Assembly: GCA_963649615.1 (NCBI GenBank)
Contig: CAVJIN010000032.1
Location: 1-18,762 of the forward strand
Source: UBA9732 sp963649615
GTDB taxonomy: Bacteria; Spirochaetota; Spirochaetia; Sphaerochaetales; Sphaerochaetaceae
Reading direction: 5' to 3'
Length of the DNA stretch: 18,762 nt
The position numbers and the translations under genes are program-made. Under the pieces are notes generated by a model. The model was not told the origin of the DNA. It did no database searches and saw only the letters and a list, made by a program, of their open reading frames with translations. Below are positions 13,956 to 18,762 of the stretch, in pieces. Every line of letters starts with the position of its first letter. Within the stretch, counting starts at the first letter, position 1.

Positions 13956-15500
13956 TTATTGAAAATCGAAAAATGGTGCATTTGAATCTTCATTGGAATC
14001 CTCATGGATTCTTATTTTTCTCTCAAAGAATGCATCAACATCAAAGCACTCCAACTCTGCCCACTTACTATAGGAAGGCAAGTCTCCTTCTTTAACCCTA
14101 GAGCTTTCTGCTCCAAAATTGTACTGGCTGTAGTCTGGAAGATGGCATAACTTGGGGCTACAACGGTCATTCCACACGAAAACTTCACCTGGACTTAGTC
14201 GCTGTAGCATATCGATATCCATTAATGGGTACTCGTTGCCTCCATACCTTTCTATGTGTATACCAGAAAGGTCTTGTAACATCTTGAGAAAATCTAAGTT
14301 TCTGCATCCCATGTAAACCCAAACCCTGCAGTTAGCTCTTATAGTCTCAGCACCATACTCGCCGTACTTTTCTTCAAGCTGTCCAACATTCTGACACACT
14401 AGAATGAATCTAATTCCACGGCTTCTGGATGCTGTTAACATCGAGCCAATAGAAGGAAGGCAAGTAAAGTTTGCAAACTCATCAAGTATGAAGCTAACTT
14501 TGTTGGGAAGCGTTGACCCAAGACCGTCTGCTATGTTAATCAAGCAGGAGTAGATTTGATTGACCATAAGCGTTGCTAGGCCGTAGAGGGCTTCAGAGTC
14601 GTCTGGGAGAATTAGATACAGGGCTGTAGGCTTTCTGCCAATATCCTCCATGTCAAAGTCGCTTGTCTCAAGAAGATTTCTTATCAGGTTCTGTCTGGTG
14701 TACTGAGCCAAGATTACTTGTGCAGTGCTTGTAATACAGCCAAGGGTTACTCCGCTGTTGTTCTCCAAAAGACCAAGAAGACCGTAAAGGTTCTCCTTTA
14801 TTGAAGAGCCTTGTTTTTGTTCTTTTATGAACTTCTCCACGTTCTCAGGGTGCTTATCCATTTCAACTGTCATTTCCTTTTCTAAGTCTGCAATGCTTCC
14901 AAAGGAGAGCTGGCCTTTTTTGCCGTATTCAAGGATTATGAATATCAACCCCTTGATATACTGCATTGCCATATTGTCCCAATAAGGGTCGCGAGCACCA
15001 CGGTTGCCGGAGTGCATGACTTCTATGATGTCCTCAATAATCAGCATGGCCCTGTCTTTGTCCTCTTCGTTTGCACTGTAGTACAACTTTTCCACTAAGC
15101 TAAACGGATTCCATCTTTGACCACGTCCAGGATTACGCATGTTTACAACTTTTATGTCATAACCATGATACTTAAGAGCTACTGCAGTCTTTCTGTAAAG
15201 CTCCCCTTTTGGGTCTGAAATCACCATGCTTTCTCTAGATTTGCCAATTAGTCTAATTGCAGGAACAATCAAACGCCTGGTTTTACCACAACCGGTGTCC
15301 CCAACAATGAAGCAGTGTAGCTCCTCTTTAGAAGTAGCAATGCTGTCCCCGCTAGACGCACATACATCTAGCGGAAGACCTGCATAGTCTAATTTATTAG
15401 CCTTGGAGCTAACTATGACAGAAGATTTCAAGAAATCTTCATCTGTTGAAAATTCTGCACCTCTTCTTGAGGCACTAGTTTGACGACCAAATGTGTTCAT
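13956..15500 (-). CDS. VirD4/TraG-type coupling ATPase without membrane segments
   Basis: 514-aa ATPase of the type IV coupling protein family, which brings relaxase-bound DNA to a secretion channel. Walker A is GDTGCGKT (67-74), followed by SDPKGELY (95-102). Walker B is SFILDEFAN (336-344), and the SRSRGIRFILVCQN motif (358-371) is typical of this family. Most relatives begin with two TM helices; here residues 1-62 contain none, so the protein should be soluble or rely on another membrane partner. The start at 15500 is set by AAGGAGGT, which overlaps the stop of the upstream gene (TAAGGAGG). A longer in-frame start at 15590 lies inside that gene and has no ribosome site. It is co-transcribed with clpP. 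Confidence 0.87.
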   Translation of the reverse strand: MNTFGRQTSASRRGAEFSTDEDFLKSSVIVSSKANKLDYAGLPLDVCASSGDSIATSKEELHCFIVGDTGCGKTRRLIVPAIRLIGKSRESMVISDPKGELYRKTAVALKYHGYDIKVVNMRNPGRGQRWNPFSLVEKLYYSANEEDKDRAMLIIEDIIEVMHSGNRGARDPYWDNMAMQYIKGLIFIILEYGKKGQLSFGSIADLEKEMTVEMDKHPENVEKFIKEQKQGSSIKENLYGLLGLLENNSGVTLGCITSTAQVILAQYTRQNLIRNLLETSDFDMEDIGRKPTALYLILPDDSEALYGLATLMVNQIYSCLINIADGLGSTLPNKVSFILDEFANFTCLPSIGSMLTASRSRGIRFILVCQNVGQLEEKYGEYGAETIRANCRVWVYMGCRNLDFLKMLQDLSGIHIERYGGNEYPLMDIDMLQRLSPGEVFVWNDRCSPKLCHLPDYSQYNFGAESSRVKEGDLPSYSKWAELECFDVDAFFERKIRIHEDSNEDSNAPFFDFQ

Positions 15501-15510
15501 AAACACCTCC

Positions 15511-15957
15511 TTAGTAACCAAATGTGTTTTTGTTTGAGAGAAAGCCTTGACTCTGGTCTGTAGCCTTTGTTTTAAAGCAGAGTTTCTCACAACCAGTTAG
15601 GTCTTTCATTTTTTGAATCAACTTTCTTCCAAGAGACAAATCCTCTACTGTGGCATAGAGCACATACTGAGCATCTGGATTTGTCTCAATATAGGAAGCT
15701 AGTTCTTCCAGTCTTAGGCTTTCTGTAGCCTTAAGGTAGGAAGTAAGGTTTATGGCAAGACAGCCCCTGAAGGAGCACTGCCTGCGTTCCATTCTAAACG
15801 GGGATTCAAAGAACTCCGAATAGAGGCGAACATCCTGGACCTCTGGTCCTGGATAACTTAGGTCAAGAACGTCCTTCTTGCCTTTCAAGTAGTTCAGAAA
15901 ATCACCTTCTGTACCTTTCTGAACCAAAATCATCTCAACATTACTTTTTTTGTCCAT
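15511..15957 (-). CDS. Hypothetical 148-aa soluble protein of the coupling-ATPase operon
   Basis: Not recognised. The 148-aa product has no signal peptide or TM segment, a mixed charged composition, and five cysteines: CSFRGC in the middle, CEKLC near the end, and no clear metal-site spacing beyond these pairs. The segment around AQYVLYATVEDLSLGRKLI looks like a folded alpha/beta unit. The gene is real by its context: AAGGAG lies 8 nt before the ATG, the upstream gene ends 23 nt away, and its stop is embedded in the ribosome site of the coupling ATPase gene, implying translational coupling. A role as adaptor or accessory factor for the ATPase is an inference from position only. Confidence 0.7.
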   Translation of the reverse strand: MDKKSNVEMILVQKGTEGDFLNYLKGKKDVLDLSYPGPEVQDVRLYSEFFESPFRMERRQCSFRGCLAINLTSYLKATESLRLEELASYIETNPDAQYVLYATVEDLSLGRKLIQKMKDLTGCEKLCFKTKATDQSQGFLSNKNTFGY

Positions 15958-15980
15958 GAGATTACTCCTTTATTTGTTTG

Positions 15981-16343
15981 TTATGCGGCTAAAAGCTTTA
16001 CATTAGCTTTTAGATTGAAAATTCCCGTTACCTGCTTTTGCATGTAACTTCCTATTATCTTTTTGATTAAACAGACCCCTATGAAGGCAATAAACACTGT
16101 ATTTAAGAACGGTATTAGTTCTTCAGACGGCATCTCTGCTAAACCCTTTAAGTCAGATGCATCTCCTACAAAGTTCCATATATTGAGGGCTGAAGAGAAA
16201 GCATACATTATGGTTGTTTTTTCACCGTTCGTACTATCTTTGTTTTGAGCTGAACGAAATCTTGTAATTGTTGGAACTCCTACAATGATAGAGAGAAGTA
16301 CCACAGATTCTAGAAGTTGTAATAATACTTTATTAGTCGGCAT
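15981..16343 (-). CDS. Hypothetical 120-aa two-TM membrane protein
   Basis: Not recognised. Starting from the ATG at 16343 the protein is 120 aa with two hydrophobic helices: LLQLLESVVLLSIIVGV near the N-terminus and NTVFIAFIGVCLIKKIIG near residue 90. A polar middle carries RFRSAQNKDSTNGEK. The size and topology resemble small pilin-like or Maff2-like proteins found beside coupling ATPases, but I see no specific motif. It could supply the membrane anchor that the ATPase lacks (inference). AAAGGAGGT lies 5 nt before this ATG. An in-frame ATG 17 codons upstream has no such site and would run through a hairpin. The start codon sits inside a 14-bp palindrome. Confidence 0.7.
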   Translation of the reverse strand: MPTNKVLLQLLESVVLLSIIVGVPTITRFRSAQNKDSTNGEKTTIMYAFSSALNIWNFVGDASDLKGLAEMPSEELIPFLNTVFIAFIGVCLIKKIIGSYMQKQVTGIFNLKANVKLLAA

Positions 16344-16349
16344 GCCGAC
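16336..16349. repeat. 14-bp palindrome containing a start codon
   Basis: GTCGGCATGCCGAC equals its own reverse complement and includes the ATG of the 120-aa membrane protein, just 3' of its ribosome site. It could be a start-site hairpin or an operator. GTCGG recurs at 16397-16401. Confidence 0.6.
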
Positions 16350-16861
16350 CTCCTTTAAGATACGCAAAGTTGCGTAGAGTAAGTCAGCCGGCACGGGTCG
16401 GTTTTTTTTGACTTTTATTGTGAAGATTTCTTATTTATTTTTTCGTAGGGGAGAATCTAGCTGCTCAGCAGCTGAAAAGAGGTTGATAATTCGTTTTATA
16501 TTGAGTTAATATTACTTGTTAGCTCTTTCCATACGGGCTAAGCCCCCGTTCAACGGGGCAAAGCCTTAGCTTAAGCTTTATGGATCTATTGCAATCGGGG
16601 AGCAATGATTTGCGTTTTCATATATACCCATATCCGTAAGGGAGAAGACGGGCATCATGCCCGTAAAAGGTAGAAATAGCAAGCTATTTCCTAATTATTA
16701 CGCCAGCTTCAACCCCTACTTTTAATAAATAGAAAAAATATATTTTATTTCATAAATCAGAAGTTTAAATGTTAATAAAGCTTTGTATTGCTTTAAAAGT
16801 AAATGTAATAAATCAATATTATAACTTAAAGTTGCAAATTACATTTGACTGATAATCCAAC
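16344..16861. other. Inverted-repeat-rich intergenic region (possible oriT/oriV or structured RNA)
   Basis: No gene is visible in this gap between two divergent units. It holds a chain of perfect inverted repeats: TACGCAA-AG-TTGCGTA (16361-16376), AAGTCA with TGACTT (16381-16414, with CCG/CGG inside), AGCTGCT-C-AGCAGCT (16459-16473), GGGCT-A-AGCCC (16535-16545) overlapping CCCCGTT-C-AACGGGG (16544-16558), ACGGGCAT-C-ATGCCCGT (16648-16664), and GAAATAGC-AA-GCTATTTC (16673-16690). About 16720-16840 is very A+T rich and carries near-repeats AAATGTTAATAAA (16767) and AAATGTAATAAA (16801). This mix suits a replication or transfer origin or a regulatory RNA; none is established. Confidence 0.5.
16801..16846. 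promoter_or_regulatory. 9-bp inverted repeat, probable operator of the IstA-like gene
   Basis: AAATGTAAT (16801-16809) and ATTACATTT (16838-16846) are exact inverted arms 28 bp apart. The right arm overlaps the -35 box at 16845-16850. Looping or dimer binding by the helix-turn-helix protein encoded just downstream would fit autoregulation (inference). Confidence 0.4.
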
Positions 16862-16873
16862 TTGGGTTACACT
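16845..16873 (+). promoter_or_regulatory. Promoter of the IstA-like gene, leaderless
   Basis: TTGACT (16845-16850) and TACACT (16868-16873) are separated by exactly 17 nt. The last base of the -10 lies 7 nt before the A of the ATG at 16880, and there is no Shine-Dalgarno site. The message is therefore predicted to start at the start codon. Confidence 0.65.
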
Positions 16874-16879
16874 TTTATT

Positions 16880-18685
16880 ATGGCAAAACCACTTAGAACC
16901 AGAGAAATAGTTACTTACCTACTTAAGAAAAAACCTTCTGGTAAACCTCTGTATAGTCAAAGACAAATAAGCAGAACCCTTGGTATATCACAAACAACCA
17001 TTCATAAAGTAAACACTGCACTAGATAACTATCGGGCTTCTTTTAACAAAGTTCCAGACTTAACAAAATTAGATGATTTTGAACTTAATAAAACTCTTTT
17101 ACTCAACGAAACTACTTCTCAAGGTCTAAATGATAATGACTTTGAAATAATTCTTAAAAGGCTTGAAGATTCTGAAACAAATGTTAGTAGCCTGTTAAAA
17201 GAACTACAAGAACAAATAAATAATTCAGAGGAATTTACACAACAAGAGAATTTTGCGGACACAGATTTTGAAGATAATAACGATGCTTGGTTTTTCTCTG
17301 GCATTCCAGATGAAAGCCAAATCAAAAACAGTGAACAAGAATACTATTCAAATTCTGTTCTATCTAACCTATCTAAAGATGGAAGAAATTATCTAAGTTC
17401 CTGTAATTATCAAACCTTTAATCTTAATTTGCACCATTTTTGCAACAAGAAGAACTACAGTGACAGATTCATTTTCAAACCAGCAGAGTATTTAGAAATT
17501 GGAGTTCTCCCCTTTAGACAGAGATCCAAATCCAATGAGCAAGGTAAAAAGACCTTAAAGGAAATGGGAAGATTTCTCTTTTATGTATACCTTCCCTTCT
17601 CTCGAGAGGCAAAAGTAATATTAGTTGATGGCCACAAACCAGATTTCACCAACAAAATGATTACTGCGTTAATTATGTTCTTTAAATCTCACGGACTTGT
17701 ACTTGCAATTGTAGGAAAAGGCAGAATTGAAGAAGTGTTCAATGGTGCTGATTTACCACTAATGAAGGACTTTTTTGATTACTGTGGATTACTATACTCC
17801 TCAGACAAAAGACATAGTGTATTTGAAGAAAAAGAAGTGGCCCTTATTGAAAAAATAGTTGAAAATCTAAATATAAACAGAAAAACAGATTCATCTGTTA
17901 GTAAGAACCTTCAGGACCGTATAGAAGTTGTCTGCTCTGCTCACAATGAAAAATGCGTAAATGAGATTTCTTATTTACAAAAAAATCCTTTACCAAAGAG
18001 TAGCTTCATGCATGATCTAGGAATTGGACAACGTCAGCAAAACTGCCATGTAAAGTTTCAAAATCATTGGTACTCAAGTAAATACACTCACAAGACTGTC
18101 CAAACTGCCTTGGAATTTTCTAATGGAGAAGTTTATTTTGTAACAAAACCTTTAACCTACCAGGTGGGACAAGCCCCACTTAGTAGACACAATCTTTACG
18201 AAAAAGACGAGAAATCTAAATACGAAATTAAATATTCAACAAACGAAGACGACCTTCCACCAACTGACGAAGAAGCTAGAAAATATGGACTTTGGACAGA
18301 AGAAGATTTACTTTCTTCTATTGCACAAACATATAGCATAAAAACTTCTAAAGAAGATGGAAAACTGGTCCCAGATCCAAACAATTCTATAATTAGGATT
18401 GTAAAGGCCTATATAGAGTCTAAAGACAACAAAGAATCAGGAAAATACAAACAACAGGCATTTAACCTTGTAGCTTATCTATATCGCGTAGCAGATAATC
18501 GCATTCAATTTATTAAGACTGGATGTGAAATGATTGTTCAAAACAATATATCTACTTGGGCAAAAAGTCTTGCAGATTTGTTAATTAATAATAAGATGCC
18601 GGAAAACCAAGTAAAATCCGAAACCGAACCTGAAGATGAACCTGAAGACGACGAGTCTTTTGATCTTTCTGACGTACCGATTTAG
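16880..18685 (+). CDS. IS21-IstA-like DNA-binding protein, apparently catalytically degenerate
   Basis: 601-aa protein with the layout of IS21-type transposase subunit IstA. It has an N-terminal helix-turn-helix (QRQISRTLGISQTTIHKV, 27-44), an acidic linker, an RNase-H-like core (about 195-330; for example FLFYVYLPFSREAKVILVDG), a basic beta-barrel-like segment (CHVKFQNHWYSSKYTHKTVQTA, 389-410; Mu/IstA C-terminal type), and an added region with an acidic tail (580-601). By eye the catalytic acids seem lost. YLEIG (204-208) stands where VDWG is usual, VGKGR (278-282) where a DN motif is usual, and only a Glu around 316-324 could match the third. No istB follows. The ATG at 16880 is favoured over an upstream TTG by the promoter geometry. 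It is likely a domesticated regulator or element-maintenance protein, with family assignment moderate. Confidence 0.55.
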   Translation: MAKPLRTREIVTYLLKKKPSGKPLYSQRQISRTLGISQTTIHKVNTALDNYRASFNKVPDLTKLDDFELNKTLLLNETTSQGLNDNDFEIILKRLEDSETNVSSLLKELQEQINNSEEFTQQENFADTDFEDNNDAWFFSGIPDESQIKNSEQEYYSNSVLSNLSKDGRNYLSSCNYQTFNLNLHHFCNKKNYSDRFIFKPAEYLEIGVLPFRQRSKSNEQGKKTLKEMGRFLFYVYLPFSREAKVILVDGHKPDFTNKMITALIMFFKSHGLVLAIVGKGRIEEVFNGADLPLMKDFFDYCGLLYSSDKRHSVFEEKEVALIEKIVENLNINRKTDSSVSKNLQDRIEVVCSAHNEKCVNEISYLQKNPLPKSSFMHDLGIGQRQQNCHVKFQNHWYSSKYTHKTVQTALEFSNGEVYFVTKPLTYQVGQAPLSRHNLYEKDEKSKYEIKYSTNEDDLPPTDEEARKYGLWTEEDLLSSIAQTYSIKTSKEDGKLVPDPNNSIIRIVKAYIESKDNKESGKYKQQAFNLVAYLYRVADNRIQFIKTGCEMIVQNNISTWAKSLADLLINNKMPENQVKSETEPEDEPEDDESFDLSDVPI

Positions 18686-18762
18686 AAAAATTTTATAGCG
18701 TTGTTTTTATATACAGCCCTAATCTATCGCATGCCTTTAGAAAATCTTCTTTTACCGTCTTT
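18682..18762 (-). pseudogene. Decayed RelB/DinJ-like antitoxin fragment (tentative)
   Basis: Read leftward from the right edge the frame gives KTVKEDFLKACDRLGLYIKTTL and a TAA (18695-18693). VKxDFxxxCdxLGLxxxTT resembles the N-terminal part of RelB/DinJ antitoxins, whose next residues are usually AINxF. A one-base shift at the stop gives A-I-K-F-F and then TAA at 18684-18682, continuing the resemblance. I read it as a frameshifted relic. The evidence is about 27 residues and judged by eye, and the 5' part lies outside the window. Confidence 0.35.

Larger units (their letters stand above)
13371..18685. mobile_element. Fragment of a putative conjugative/integrative element
   Basis: This stretch groups a coupling-protein ATPase operon (two TM protein, unknown protein, T4CP, ClpP), a gap packed with inverted repeats, and a divergent IS21-IstA-like DNA-binding protein. 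Gene style and visibly higher G+C in the leftward operon differ from the glycan locus. No relaxase, VirB4, integrase or att site is visible, so boundaries and mobility are unproven. Confidence 0.45.

Noticed and set aside
15501..15590. 30-residue N-terminal extension of the coupling ATPase starting at 15590
   Set aside because: It lies inside the 148-aa gene in another frame and has no ribosome site. AAGGAGGT right before 15500 fixes the shorter start.
16336..16690. CRISPR array
   Set aside because: The inverted repeats differ in sequence from each other and there is no regular repeat-spacer pattern or cas gene.

Overview
The window looks like chromosome of a low-G+C, host-associated anaerobe, most likely a gut or rumen Treponema-type spirochaete. 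This is inferred from the strictly anaerobic sulfatase-maturation enzyme, the LplA/LplB/YtcP-type importer without its own ATPase, the signal peptide ending in FAQ, and the general style of the genes. No rRNA, tRNA or species marker is present, so the placement is not proven.

Positions 1-12320 hold a sulfated/fucosylated glycan utilisation locus. It contains a signal-less GH29 alpha-L-fucosidase (+), an anaerobic sulfatase-maturating radical SAM enzyme (-), an M81/MlrC metallopeptidase (+), a membrane-anchored AraC-type regulator (-), and a thioredoxin-like lipoprotein (+). A leftward operon follows: permease, permease, solute-binding protein, cytoplasmic sulfatase. The likely logic is import of an oligosaccharide, intracellular desulfation by a sulfatase whose Cys54 is matured by the radical SAM enzyme, intracellular fucose release, and control by the two-TM AraC regulator. 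A copper-homeostasis-type cutC gene (12533-13282, +) lies divergent to the importer operon. The shared 212-bp gap carries a 10-codon upstream ORF in the importer operon leader.

Positions 13315-18685 look like a piece of a mobile element. A leftward operon encodes a small two-TM membrane protein, an unknown 148-aa protein, a VirD4/TraG-type coupling ATPase without membrane segments, and a complete ClpP protease, closed by a rho-independent terminator. A 536-bp gap rich in perfect short inverted repeats separates it from a rightward 601-aa IS21-IstA-like protein. That protein appears to have lost its catalytic acidic residues and has no istB partner. Both window edges carry what look like decayed gene fragments (mscL-like on the left, RelB/DinJ-like on the right).

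The most distinctive sequence signal is shared by four unlinked genes (GH29, AraC regulator, thioredoxin lipoprotein, IstA-like). Each lacks a Shine-Dalgarno sequence and has a -10 box whose last base is exactly 7 nt before the A of the ATG, which predicts leaderless mRNAs. The other clear operons have strong AAGGAGG-type sites. Other points of interest are the leader ORF with a pairable ribosome site, the ClpP-coupling-ATPase operon, the hairpin array, and three tail-to-tail gene overlaps.
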